NCBI RefSeq assembly: GCF_027409185.1 | Contig: NC_084462.1 | Span: forward strand, 179,604,071 to 179,668,070 | DNA length: 64,000 bases | Direction of reading: 5' to 3' | From: Cynocephalus volans | Lineage: Eukaryota; Chordata; Mammalia; Dermoptera; Cynocephalidae | Part shown: positions 25,089-36,120 of the stretch, piece by piece | Numbering within the stretch: position 1 is the first letter of the stretch | How the letters are laid out: each line of letters starts with the position of its first letter | Program-made: the position numbers and the translations under genes | The notes under the pieces: model-generated | The model's database searches: none | What the model was told of the DNA's origin: nothing | Seen by the model: only the letters and a program-made list of their open reading frames with translations

Positions 25089-26100
25089 TGCTGGGGCCGG
25101 CGAGGCCGCCTTCCCTCCTCGTCCTTCTCCTCAGGCCCCGCGCGGGGCAGGTCGCCGTCGGGGTCCCCGGGCGGGCTGTGTCGGGGCTCGGCCTGGCCTC
25201 CGCCTCCTGGCCGCCTGCCCGGGGTCGGGGGTCGGGGGTCGGCAGCGGCGGCTCGGCGCGCGACTCCTCGCCCCGCGCTCGTCCCTCGCTGGCCCCGTCG
25301 CGGTCCGGTCGCTCGCCCGCCGCCGGCGGTCCTCTCCCTCGGGCCGCGCGCCCCGCCCCTCGGCCGGCCGGCTGGGCCCGACGGGGGCGCGAAGCGGAGC
25401 CAATGGGCGGGCGAGGCGCGGACAACGCCCCGGGCCCTGCGCGCCGCCGCCTCTCCTCATTGGCTGGGCGTGCCCGGGCGGGGGGACGTGGCGGGCGGCG
25501 CGGAGGGGCCGCAGACAAAGAGTGTGCTTGGTGCGCCCGCCCGCGCCGCCCGGGCGGGAGAGGGCGCGATGCGGCCTCAGCTGCGCCGGACGGCGCTCGC
25601 TCCGGGCTGGGCCCGGGGACCCTGGACCTGGGTTCGGATTCAGACGCCGCCGCTGAACCTCAGCGTCCTCCGCTGTGTGGTGAGGACCCTGCCGCGATTA
25701 CGGACGTGGAGCGCCGGGACCCGCGGCCTGCGGGCTCGGACACAACTAGTTGTGACACTCCTGCGCGCCCACCTGGCGGCGGCTTCCGGTCTGCTGGCCC
25801 AACACACGGGGTCCTGAGGGTGTGAGCGCGCCCGGGCGCTTCCCGCGGGTTTGGGGCACAGGGGAGCGAACTTTAAAACGGAAGGGGGCCGTGGTGTCAA
25901 GGGTGCGCCACGGACTGCAGGCTTGCGGGAGCCGCGGAAGGTTGTGGAGCGAGGGAGGTCCCCGGGCAGGGTCGAGAGCTGCGGGGCGGAGCAGGCCAGG
26001 TGGTCAGAGGGGCCGCGTGTGACTCAGGAAGGGCCCCCCCCGCCCCCCGGGCAGGGCGGGTCAGGCGGAGGGGGACAGCGCCTGGCCCTGGGTCACCGTG
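24250..26100. promoter_or_regulatory. SLC25A29: CpG island, SLC25A29 promoter
   Basis: Dense CpGs and very high GC around the first coding exon of SLC25A29 (25055-25088). For the minus-strand gene, two CCAAT-box motifs lie upstream of the start codon: ATTGG at 25459-25463 and CCAAT at 25400-25404, the latter followed by a GGGCGGGC GC-box. There is no TATA box. The exact start site is not visible, but 25.1-25.5 kb is likely. Because mir-345 lies about 1.5 kb away on the other strand, a bidirectional promoter is possible. Confidence 0.75.
25055..25088 (-). CDS. SLC25A29: SLC25A29 exon 1 coding part (residues 1-12)
   Basis: ATG at 25086-25088 encodes MALDFLAGCAG plus the first base of a split Gly codon. 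Donor GTAAGG follows directly. The 5' UTR continues upstream into the CpG island. Confidence 0.95.
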
Positions 26101-26570
26101 GGGGACGCGGCCCACCAGGAGTCCCTGACATTCACAATGGCAAGGGACCCCCTCCCTGCCCTCCGGCCCTGGGTGGGGTCCCAGTCGGCGTCGGCCCCAG
26201 CGCCGCAGGCGGTCCAGCCTGTGCGGGCTGGAGCAGGCCCCGGGCGGTTTCTCCTGCGCAGTGAAAGTCAACAGCCTTAGGTCGGGGTCCAACTTCCTGC
26301 TCCGTGGCCTGCTGTGCAGACCACATTCTGCCACGTTCCCAGGTTCCAGATCACACAGTTATTTCATTTGCCTGTTACTGTTTGTGAAATCCGAATGTGG
26401 ATTACAGTGGATGCACATCTCATGGGGACAGGTTTTAAAGGTCATATGTATTTGGTATTAGGAGATATGTGTAGGTGTTTGTTAGTAGCAGAAGCCTGGT
26501 GATACAGAGGCCAGGACTCGAACTGCCGTTTTCTTTTATTCTTAGAATCTAAGTAGAACATTAAGCAGAG

Positions 26571-26668
26571 ACCCAAACCCAGGTCTGCTGACTCCTAGTC
26601 CAGTGCTCGTGATGGCTGGAGGGCCCCGAACTAGGGGTCTGGAGGCCTGGGTTTGAATTTCGCCAGGT
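26571..26668 (+). ncRNA. MIR345: mir-345 precursor hairpin
   Basis: The arms pair as a long hairpin: ACCCAAACCCAGG at the 5' side with CCTGGGTTTGA at the 3' side. The predicted miR-345-5p, GCTGACTCCTAGTCCAGTGC then TC (26587-26608), has the human seed CUGACUC and differs from the human sequence I recall only at position 18. The 3p arm at 26623-26644 starts GCCCCGAACTAGGGG. It sits just upstream of SLC25A29 on the opposite strand, as in human. Human, dog, mouse and others are known to have miR-345. Expression is inferred. Confidence 0.92.
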
Positions 26669-27253
26669 ATTGGGAAGGGAGGAGAGGGCCCCATTGGCCA
26701 GAAAAGCAACAGCACGTGTGCCCCAGGAAAAGCCCAGACCCAGAACAGGGGCAGGAGCTGGCTGTGGACATACTCAGGTAGCTGGAGTCCTCCTGAGGAC
26801 AGTGTTCAGACGGGGGCCTGTTGGGTTTGGGGACAAAGGTCAATACATGGAGACCAGTGGAGGGATGAGCTCTGGGGCAGATCTGAAGAGGCCTGCACAG
26901 GAGCCTCAGGACAGGGGTACCAGTGGGCTGCCCCCAGCCAGAAGCACCCTGACGGCAGGTCCACGGTGAATCCTGTTCATCCTGGTGTGCCCCCAGGGCT
27001 GCTCAGTCAGCATTGGGTGGGGGCATCAAGGAAGGTGTGAAGGCAGGCACTGGGAGGGGCTGGGGTCACTCGGGTGGGCTGCTGGGTTTCTAAACTTTGT
27101 AAAACCACATCTCCCTAGAGTCCTGTGTTTTCCTACTGCCTGAAAGTCACTCAGGTGGTGACTGCCCTGTGCTGAGGACAAGACAGGCCAAAGCCTTGAC
27201 ATCTGTGGCAGGGCTTCCAAAGCAGGTGGGGAGAGATCAGAAAGGAGGGGTAA

Positions 27254-27356
27254 TCAACTCTTTGTTTGTTGGCAGCTGGCCAGTGAGGGGATCTGAACCC
27301 TTGATATTGGTGTTACCTGCAGCACACTCTAACCAAGTGAGCTAACCAGCCAGCCC
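27254..27356 (-). mobile_element. CYN SINE monomer
   Basis: Reverse complement of one tRNA-Ile-like unit. A 16-bp target-site duplication, CAGAAAGGAGGGGTAA and CAGAAAGGAGGAGTAA, lies at 27238-27253 and 27357-27372 with one mismatch. Confidence 0.9.
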
Positions 27357-28089
27357 CAGAAAGGAGGAGTAAAGAAATCGTCGCCAAGTAAATGAGAATG
27401 TGATCTCCACATCTCGTTGCATGCATTACATCAGCAGTTGGGTTCCGTGTCTGTTGTTTTATTTCATTTCCTAAGGATAAAATTACAGCACAGAATGTGC
27501 TTTTTCAAACTCCCCACGTTCCAGAGCCCCAGACCTCCCACCTCAGGGGAGGCTGCCCTGCAGGACTCTGTCCAGCCCTGAGGACCTAGCCCTGAAAAGG
27601 CCAGAGAGGTCTGAGGACAGCCAGAGGGACAGGGGACCAGGGGTCCAGTCAGTTCACTGGAAGTGTGTGCTGGAGTTTTTATTTTGTATGCTTTCACACT
27701 GTCTTACACAAGGCAAGTTCAGAGTAGAAAAGCTAGAAACACCAGCAGGTGAAAAGGAAAAGCAAGCTATCTTTCTCCCCACCCTGGATTCTGTTGAACT
27801 GACTGGCAGGAGGCAGTCGGTGCCCCAGCAGGAGCTGTTTGGGCCCTGGATGGAGAGTGAGGCTGGAGCCTGGGGTGCCACATGGCAAGTCAGGAGGAAG
27901 TGGGGAGGCTGAACTATCAGCTGTGTAGACTTTCTAGGGAGTTAGGCTGTGCAGGAGAAGTGCACAGGTCGGGGGCTGGGGGAAAGTGCAGTGGAGACCT
28001 GAGGTGGGAGCCACCTGAGCAATATGCAAAGCTCCTGGATAAAGACTTGGGAGGGAGCTGTCAATCAGCTTCCCTCTCACTTCGAATAA

Positions 28090-28310
28090 AACCCAAGCTC
28101 AGTGCCATGGCCTCCGAGGCCCAACATGACCTGGCCACAACCTCAGTTCTCACCTTTCACCTCCTCTGGCCTTCCCGACAAGCGCACACTCCCAGCTTGT
28201 TCCTACCCCAGGGCCTTTGTACTGGCTACTCCACCTACCTGAAAGCTCTCCTGCCCAGCCTCGCAGGGGTCACCTTCAGAACTGTCTTACTTCTGACTCC
28301 TCCGCAGGGG
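28090..28310 (+). repeat. L2 LINE 3' fragment
   Basis: Typical L2 phrases: AGTGCCATGGCCTCCGAGGC, CCCAGGGCCTTTGTACTGGC and GAAAGCTCTCCTGCCC. Non-autonomous remnant. Confidence 0.65.
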
Positions 28311-28327
28311 CTTGGCTTACCCTCTGA

Positions 28328-29135
28328 GGTGGTCTGAATGTTTGTGTTCACCCACCCCAAATTCATGTGTTGAAATCTTAACTCCCAAGATGATGGTGTT
28401 AGGAAGTGGGGCCTTTGAGAGTGAAATAGAGCTCACTATTATGTACCCTCATAATGTACACTATCTGCTTCTGTAAAATTGCTTGCTTATTGTAAGTAAC
28501 TCCATTTTGCCCCTTGTCTGACCTGCAGACTACCCCCCCACTTCTGCATGAGAAACCGTTGGCTCTCATAGAAACAGAAAACAATTACATAAAAACAGGA
28601 ACCTTACACAGTGAACTGTTACATGGGAACAGGAACCATACACAATGAAAACTTGTATACTTGATTGCTCGAACAGCTCGTTCTCGGCCTTTGTGACCTA
28701 GCCCCCTAGCTTGCTCTGTGCACCTGGAAAATCTCGTGGGCCAATGGGATATAGTTTTTGTCTAAAAACCCCACAAGACCAAAGCCCGATGTCGTTCTTC
28801 CTTGGTTGCTCCTTGGGAGATGGAGTGAATAAACTGCCCTTTTCTGCACAAGTGGCATGTAAATGCTTTTCTTGTGGGAGGGTGCCTCACAACAAGAAGT
28901 GATGGGGCTAGTGCCTTTGTAGGGGACCTCAGAGTACTCCCTCACCCCTTCTGCCATGTGAAGACTCAGCAAGAAGGTGCCACCTGAATCAGAAAGCAGC
29001 CCTCACCAGACACTGGATCTGCCAGCGCCTTGATCTTGGAGCTTTCCAGCCTCCAGAATTGTGAGGAACCAATCTCTGTTGTTCATAAGCCACCCAGTTG
29101 ATGGTATTTTTGTCTTAGCCAGAATGGACTGAGAT
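28328..29135 (+). mobile_element. MaLR-type LTR interrupted by another insertion
   Basis: The two halves match one MST/MLT1-like LTR: TTCATGTGTTGAAATCTTAA and GGAAGTGGGGCCTTTGAGAG on the left; CTCACCAGACACTGGATCTG, GCGCCTTGATCTTGGAGC and ATAAGCCACCCAGTTGATGG on the right. The middle (about 28421-28894) is foreign. Confidence 0.65.
28421..28894 (+). mobile_element. probable solo LTR nested in MaLR
   Basis: A block of about 470 bp that splits the MaLR LTR consensus. It carries a TATA-like region (GGGATATAGTTTTTGTC) and an AATAAA at 28828-28833 followed by a short 3' segment, the layout of an endogenous retroviral LTR. No internal retroviral genes are attached. Exact ends and family are uncertain. 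Confidence 0.5.
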
Positions 29136-31935
29136 GTCCTCCCTGTCTAGAGAGTAGAGCCCCTGCGTCCCCCCATGATTTTCTCTCTGTGATTGTCATC
29201 AGTCTCCAGGGCAAAGCTGCTTTTGTCTCCTTTCCCAGCCCTAGACAGGACCTGGCTGGGGAAGGTGACGGGATCCTGGGTGGGGACCCCACTGGCTGAT
29301 AGCTTTCCTGTCTCTGGGCTTGTGACAAAGAGAGGCAAGGAGAGGTGGTGGGTTCTAGTAACCGATTTTTTATTTTTTGGTTTCCAATTTTTCAGAAATG
29401 TAATTTAGAATTAAAAACATCAGAAACAGCGTTTCTGGGCTGCAGTCAGCCATGGTGAGAAGAGCCAGGAATGGGTGTGGCTGTCCTGGGGGAGACAGAG
29501 CCAGGCAATCTCTGAGCCCAGCCTGAGTGAGGGAGCCTGGGCTCTGGCCTTTCCTGTTGTGTGGCCTCGGCCTTAGGTTTCTCTTATAGACTTCTGGGGT
29601 TGGAGCCAGCCAGGGCGTCCAGTGTGGCTGAGTCAACTCCTAGGGAAACAACTGGAAAGACAGACCTAAGGACAGAGAACTTGGGAGCAGGTGGGTGCAA
29701 AACCTGCACTGAGACCAGCCTCTCCAGTGGTTCTTAGGGGGCTTTGAGGGTTGATACTGTCTCCAAGGCCAGGTTCAGGAAGCTCTTGCTTTTAAATCTC
29801 AACTTGGGCCCCTCCTGGCTGTGTGACCCCATGAGCTTCTTGGCCTCACATTTGTCTTCTGTGAGAAGGGCTGGGGAGGACTCCAGGGGCCAGTGAGTGC
29901 ACCTTGAGGGACCACGCCCAGCCAGGCACAGGGTAGGGACAGGACCTGGCCTTGCTGCCCTTCCTCCAGTGCAGGATGCTCTGCTTCCCTACTGTAGCTG
30001 TCGACACCTTTGTGGGAAATGGGAGAGGAATTAATTAATTGGTGGAAGTACTAAAGGGTTTCCTAAGGGCATCTTTAATTGACTGGATGGGTGGGGGGAG
30101 ATCCCAGCCCCCACATCTGGACTCTTGGCCCTGGCTCAGAAAGGTCCCAGATGGCAGCTGAAGATGCTGTAGCAAACAGGACAGGTGGCTTTGTGGCAAG
30201 GGGTCAGGGGCTGAGCTGTTGGTTTGAGGCCTGGCACTGATGAGTAATAGCTCTGCCTGATGAGTCTTTCTTGCTGTGAATAAATAAAACTGCCCTCTGG
30301 ATTTATCTCCAGCCTCTCCTCCACTTGGTGAGAGTGACCCCGTCTCGCCATTGAATCCCTTCTGGGCCTTAGAGGGTAGAGGGCCTGGGACCCCTTGGAG
30401 ACAACCTCCCAAGTCCACAGTGGCCAAAATTTTTTTCTCCCTTGAATTTAGTCAACCCCAAAGTTGCCCCTACATTGTGCGGGTTCTGTGCATTTCTGCT
30501 TGTTGGAAGCATTCGCGGTGTCCCACGGCTGCTGTGCAGGTGAGCTGTGGGCCTCCTGGCCTGCTGTGTGCCATGCAGAACCTCAGAGGGAGGCTCAGGC
30601 CAGATGAGGAGCTGAGCAGAAACTCAAGATGGAGTGATATATATAGACACTGACTGCTTCTTGAGTAAAAATAGAGCTTAAGGGAGCCTGTCAGGGGTAC
30701 CCAGGAGCCAGAAGGCCAAGGGGGTGGTCCCCAATTGGGGTCAAGACACAGGCTGGGTGCGAGGAGCTAGCCTGGCGTCTGTGGACACACTGGGTGCTGG
30801 ATGCCCATTCAGCCCCTCCTGCATTGCCCTGGCTCATGGGGCCCAGCCCTGGGTCAGCACTGGGTTGGAGCTGAGGCCCAGGCAAAAGCTGGCCTGGACC
30901 TGCCATCTATCAGGGTTCCTACTGTCACAATTTGGGGATGGCTGGATGAGCAAGCAGGCTGTCCCATGCAAACAGGCTCCCCAAGGGCAGTGGCCAGAGG
31001 AGGGCAGCAGCGTGTCCCCACCTGGGCCGAGGTTGGAGTGGTAGGGCGAAGTTGGCACCGTGGGGAGGCAGGAGTGGGCGGGAGGGGAGAGAAAGCCGGC
31101 AGAGAGGTGACATGCACTGAGCCCAGAGGCGTGTCAGGGTACGTCACAGATGTGGCAGGCAGGCCTCTTCTCAGGGAGCACCCGATATGGGGAGACCCCA
31201 GCAGCTCTGGAGACGGGTAAAGAAAGGGATGGGGAGAAAGCCCTTCAGTGCCCTGAAACTCAGGTGTCCTGTAGTCGTTCAGAACCCTGCAACGGGACCG
31301 TGCCGTATTCCAGAACCTCTCACAGGTGGAGAGGCCTTGAGGGCTGGGTGCCTTCTCCCTCTGAGGGCTTCTCCTGTATTCCCTGCCCAGCCTCAGGCAG
31401 TCACCCTGCCAGGCACGAGCAGGGCAGCGTCTTCCTGGGGCAGCATTGTCCTGCACAGGGAGGGTGGTCCCTCCTCTTCTGGAGCCAGAATCTCCCCTCT
31501 GCCACCTGCCCCACTGCTTTGGGCTCTGCCGTCTGGAGTCCCCTAGCCGGCCCGTCCTCAGCCTCCTCAGGGACCTGACCCTCCAGCTTCTGTGGCTTTT
31601 CCCCTACAAGTAGCTCAGCTGGCCCCTCCCTGGTATTTTGTCCTCTCCCCTCCTCCACCTGCCACTGTACCACCAAGCTCTTTGCCTTCCTTGGACGTGC
31701 TGTCACTGCACCAGTGGGATGTGTCCAAGCTCTTTCTGGTCCCAACCAGCCCTTCGACCTCCCCCAGGCACTCACTGCTGGCATGGGGCACACTGGGTGT
31801 GCTGATAGGCATGCGCTCTTACTGCTGCCTTCTGGGAAGTCCCCACACCCCTTCAAGAGGGGCTCAGCTGTCTCCTCTTCCCTGAAGACTCCACGACAGC
31901 CTCAGACAGACAGGCTTCTGGGGCTCTTGCAGGGA

Positions 31936-32350
31936 TGTATTAGTCCATTTCTGTTGCTTGCAACAAAATACCTGAAACTGGGTAATTCCTGAAGGAATGA
32001 AATCTACTTCTTATTGTTGTGGAGGATGGGCAGTCCAAAGTCCAGGGAACACATCTGGTGAGGGCCCTCTTGGTGGTGGCTCTGTACAGCAATGTAGGGT
32101 GTCACATGGCGAGAGAATGAGCTGAGCAAGAGCACTAAGCTGCTCACTCACCCTCCTCATGAAGCCGTCAGAACCACACCCGTTGCTACATGAGCGGATC
32201 AACCCACTCACAAGAGCATGGTCCTCACAATCTAATCACCTCTTAAAGGCCCCACCTTTCAAATGCCATAATCAGATTTCCCATCTTATTAACGCTGTTA
32301 CTTTGGGGGTCAAACTGCAGTGAATTTTGGGGGAACATTTAATCTACACC
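31936..32350 (-). mobile_element. MaLR (MST/THE1-like) LTR
   Basis: Starts TGTATTAGTCCATTTCTGTT and continues AATACCTGAAACTGGGTAAT, CATCTGGTGAGGGCC, GTGTCACATGGCGAGAG and AATCACCTCTTAAAGGCCCC, the reverse complement of MST-type LTRs. Nearly full length. Confidence 0.75.
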
Positions 32351-32394
32351 GAGGGGCCTGCCACATTTGTCTGTTTTCATTCCTGGCTCTTTAT

Positions 32395-32830
32395 AGTGGC
32401 TTGAAAATATGTCCACAAATTCTTCAATACTCCCCACTTTGAAACGTGAAGCCTAACTTCCCTCCCACTGAGTGTGGGCTGGTCTTATGGACTCATTTCT
32501 AGAGAATAGAAAATGGCGGAAAGGACAGTGTCGCTTTTGAGACTGGGTCCTAAAGGGCATTGTGGTGTGGTGAGGAACTGAGGCCTCCAGCCTACAGCCG
32601 TGTGAGTGCGTCACCTTGGAACCAGGTCCTCCCACCCCAGCCATGGTTCCAGACAACTGCAGCCTCATGAGAGACCCTAAGCCAGAGCCGCCCAGCCAGT
32701 CTATTCCCAGATGCCCAACCCTCAGAAACTGGGAGATGTTGGCCAACTGCAGGGAAAACAGAAAAAATTGTGAGGATGATAAATATTTCAATGTTGGGGT
32801 AATTTGTTATGCACTCATAAATAATATTAT
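32395..32830 (+). mobile_element. diverged LTR-like repeat
   Basis: Landmarks include GTGGGCTGGTCTTATGGACT, CAGCCTCATGAGAGACCCTA, GCCAGAGCCGCCCAGCC and GGGGTAATTTGTTATGCA, shared by a dispersed mammalian LTR class. Subfamily is not assigned. Confidence 0.45.
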
Positions 32831-32940
32831 TAGGTATCTATCATTAGATGATATTAATTATCTGTAATTAATATAAGATAATAACACCATCTATTATGTA
32901 TTATTAATTATCTAATGATAGATAATATTAATTATCTGGG
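32779..32940. repeat. AT-rich inverted repeat
   Basis: TATCTATCATTAGATGATAT near 32836 is mirrored by TTATCTAATGATAGATAATA near 32910, and ATATTAATTATCTG occurs twice. It could fold into a hairpin or cruciform. It lies at the end of an LTR-like repeat. Confidence 0.6.
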
Positions 32941-33154
32941 GGCTGGGGACTACAGGTGGACAAGGTGGTATCTGGGTCATCTCTGTGTCCCAGTGCCCAG
33001 CATGGTGCCTGACACAAGAATATGCCCACTGGATTGAATGAATGAATGAATGATTGACAGAAGTCAATAGCTTCCTTTTCCTAAATAATCAGATATGATA
33101 GGCCTCAGGACCTGCTTTGGAGAGGGCCTCCCATTCCTCAATCTAACCTCCTTG

Positions 33155-33335
33155 GGCCGGCCTGTGGCTCACTCGGGAGAGTGCGGTGCTGATAACACCA
33201 AGGCCCCGGGTTCGGATCCCATATACGGATGGCCGGTTCGCTCGCTGGCTGAGTGTGGTGCTGACAACACCAAGTCAAGGGTTAAGATCCCCTTACTGGT
33301 CATCTTTTTAAAAAAAAAAAAAATATATATATATA
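33155..33335 (+). mobile_element. CYN SINE dimer
   Basis: Two-unit element starting GGCCGGCCTGTGGCTCACTC, with the second unit GGCCGGTTCGCTCGCTGGC, an A-tail and a short (AT)n extension. The 11-bp target-site duplication TAACCTCCTTG lies at 33144-33154 and 33336-33346. Confidence 0.92.
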
Positions 33336-33489
33336 TAACCTCCTTGTGCCTTGGATCTGAGTGGGGTCAGAGGTCATTGTGTTTAGGTGACCACCCTAAA
33401 GCCAGGACAAGTGGCCTTCTCAGCCCTTCCAGTCAGTGGGCTCCAGGGTTGAGACTACCCCTGGGACTGGGCATGAAGGGCTAGATATG

Positions 33490-33508
33490 TGGCCAGCAGG
33501 AGGCGCTG
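33490..33508 (+). promoter_or_regulatory. CTCF-like binding motif
   Basis: TGGCCAGCAGGAGGCGCTG fits the CTCF consensus at nearly every strong position. It has the same orientation as the motif at 6946. Occupancy is unknown. Confidence 0.6.
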
Positions 33509-34596
33509 CAAGCAGCAGCCTGAGTAGGGCTTGGGTACCTGGGAACTGTGAAGTCCTCATTCACAGATATGGAAACTGAGGCATGGGGGTTAAGTCAATT
33601 GGCTGTGGTGTCATCTGTGGCAGAGCTGGGCCTCAGATTCCAAGTCTTTCCCAGAATTCTCTTCCGCTGTTTCTCTCTTGGCTGCAGTGTCTTCTTCTGT
33701 AACACTGGGATGGCTCCAGAAGGCCAGGAGGTTCAGTGTACTGCCTGTGACCAGCTCAATGGGAAGGTCTCATGTCTCTGCCAGCAGGACTGGGGCTGGA
33801 GCCCGGGGTCTGCCCCACCTGTGTGCCCCATTTCCAGGGAGAAGGCCCAGGGAGGAGTGGCAGCAGAGAACGCCCTGTGACTGGTTTTGTAGCTTTGAGG
33901 TCTATCCTGGGGGCCATGCAGGCTCAGAGACCCTAGGCTCAGGGCTCTAACCCCTCAGGACATCAGAGGGAGGCCAGGGTGTCTGGGAGGACTGGGGTGG
34001 GGGGTTCATCCCACCCTGCACATCACTCACACCTCAGAGACACTCCTACCCCCTCCCAAAGCTGGGCGAGGCTGCAGCAACTAGTCGGGCATGCCAACCC
34101 TACAGACCCCAGAGGGCCAAGCCCAGCATGTGTGGGCTCTCGTGTCCTGGTATGGGGCTGGCTTGTCCCATTTTAGAGATGAAGAAGCTGGACTCAGGTA
34201 GGTCACTGCCTTGCTCCTGGTCACAGAGTGAGCAGCCAGGTGAACTGCTGGGGTCTCTAGACCTTGTCCAGACTTGCCAGGGAGCCCCATTTTCTGGGAA
34301 TGCAAGGGCCGCTGATTTTCTCTGGAGCTGGGCCAGCCCCCCAGTGCCCACTCTGGGCTCCTGAGCCAGGATCCATACCTTGGAAACTCAACTGTCCCTC
34401 CTCAGCCCCTCCAAATCCTGCCAAAATGGCAAAATTCATTAAAATTTTAAATAGTTCAGATGTGTTTGATCCACGAATTACCCCTCTGGAAATGTGCCCC
34501 TTTGAAATACAAAAGACCTCAAATTGTGTTTATTGGAGCAGTTTCTGTAATAAACTGGAAACAAGCCTCAAGCCGATCAATAGTGGAATTAAATCA

Positions 34597-34815
34597 TAAT
34601 TCACATTTATAGAGTGCCTGCTGCCTGCCAGTTACAGCTCCAAAGCTCTACAGCTATGGCCCTTGGTCCTCCCAACAATGGCATGGCATTAGGTGATGGA
34701 ATTTTCACTTTACGGATGAGGAAACTAAGGCCCAGGCAGGCCAAGGGATTTATCCAGGTCCTGCAGCTCGTGGTGGCAGAACGAGGGCTGAGCCCAGGCA
34801 GCCGGGCTCAGAGCC
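34597..34815 (+). repeat. MIR SINE
   Basis: Long MIR copy: TTTATAGAGTGCCTGCTGCC, TTACGGATGAGGAAACTAAG and a degenerate end with GAGGGCTGAGCCCAGGCAG. Confidence 0.7.
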
Positions 34816-34950
34816 TCAGCTACCCTTGGGGCACTGTGGATGAGCACAGGAAGGCAGTGGATCCCCAGGTATCCAGGTGGCAAGGCGACCAAGACTCATT
34901 GCTAGGGAAAGGAAGGAAATCACAGAGTTATTTTTTAAAAATTAGTGTTT

Positions 34951-35093
34951 GGGGCTGAGCCCGTGGCGCACTCGGTAGCGTGCTGCGCTAGCAGCGCGGC
35001 GACGCTCCCGCCGCCGCGGGTTCAGATCCTATATAAGGATGAGCGGTGCACTCCCTGGCTGAGCACCGGTCACGGAAAAAAAAAAAAAAAAAA
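34951..35093 (+). mobile_element. variant CYN SINE with altered anticodon arm
   Basis: Begins like a CYN dimer (GGGCTGAGCCCGTGGCGCAC), but the anticodon region is GCTAGCAGCGCGGCGACGCT instead of GCTGATAACACCAAGG. The second unit is mostly deleted before ACCGGTCACGG and the A-tail. Clear target-site duplication: AAAAATTAGTGTTT before and after. Confidence 0.85.
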
Positions 35094-35197
35094 AAAAATT
35101 AGTGTTTGCCCAAGTCCCACTGCAGGGCGGGCCCAGGCCTGGCTTCTGGGACTCTCATTTCTGTACTGGCTTCATCTCCTCCATCTGGAATTGTTTT

Positions 35198-35297
35198 GTT
35201 TTTTTTTTAAAAAAAAAGATGACTGGTAAGGGGACCTTAACCCTTGACTTGGTGTTGTCAGCACCACGCTCTCCCAAGTGAGCCACGGCCTGGCCCT
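35198..35297 (-). mobile_element. CYN SINE, single-unit copy
   Basis: Reverse complement of the 3' unit type (GGTAAGGGGACCTTAACCCT) joined to a CCGTGGCTCACTTGGGAG-type head. Target-site duplication TGGAATTGTTTT and TGGAGTTGTTTT at 35186-35197 and 35298-35309. Confidence 0.85.
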
Positions 35298-36065
35298 TGG
35301 AGTTGTTTTTTATAACATGTAGTTAAAGTACAAATGCACTTTAGAATGCGTCTAGCCCTTACATGGACCTCAGGCAGAAAGCCTGGCTGCCCCAGCCCTG
35401 GGTTTGTGCAATGTCTGTCTGCCCCTGGGGTTCAGCCCTGGCTTTCCTCGTGTGGCTGGTCACACACGGCGGAGCTCTGGTGCTGCTGGAGGAGGCCAAA
35501 GCCAGCCTGTATGCCAATATCAGTGACCCTGGCCTGTCAGTGAGGGTGGCCCTGAGGTGACCCCAGTGGGTACCCCCGAACTCCACCTCTGTTATCCATG
35601 CAAGACTGGAGGTCCATCACCTGTTGAAAAAATCAAGACTCAGAGAGGTCACACCACTGGCCCAAGGTCACACAGCTGGGAGAGGCAGAGCCCTTAGCCA
35701 AGGCCCCTGCCTACCCAGCTGGCAGGCGACCTCTTTGCCCCTTCCTGGGTCAGGTCAGACCAAGGGTGGGGAGGTGACCCTACACTGGGTCAGGAAAGCT
35801 GGGCGGGAGGTGGGAGGAAAGGGCATTTGGAGGTGATTGGGACCCTCAGTGCCCGCTCCCTCCAGCTGCCCCATGGCCAATGGGCACTTCCACAGTCTGT
35901 CCGTGTTGGGCAGGGTACAAGCAGCTCCGTTCTTGGTTCTGTTCTTTTGCTACTTTTTGTTATGGACTAGAGCAAGCGCCATAGCCCTCACGCAGACTGA
36001 AGGTTTTGTCCCGCTAGCCTCTCACTCTCCATCCCTCCAGTCCTCCTCTTTTCCCTCTTTTCCTT

Positions 36066-36120
36066 TTTTTGGCAGCTGGCCGGTGCAAGGATCGAACCCT
36101 GGACCTTGGTGTTATCAGCT
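36066..36120 (-). mobile_element. 5'-truncated CYN SINE fragment
   Basis: Only the 3' half of a monomer remains: GGCAGCTGGCCGGTGCAAGG, ATCGAACCCTGGACCTTGGT and GTTATCAGC. No target-site duplication was identified. Confidence 0.75.

Noticed and set aside
24914-25825. 303-codon plus-strand open frame across the SLC25A29 promoter
   Set aside because: Arg/Pro/Gly-rich translation typical of CpG islands, no recognisable domain, and overlapping long frames in several other readings. The 303 figure matching SLC25A29's length is a coincidence.
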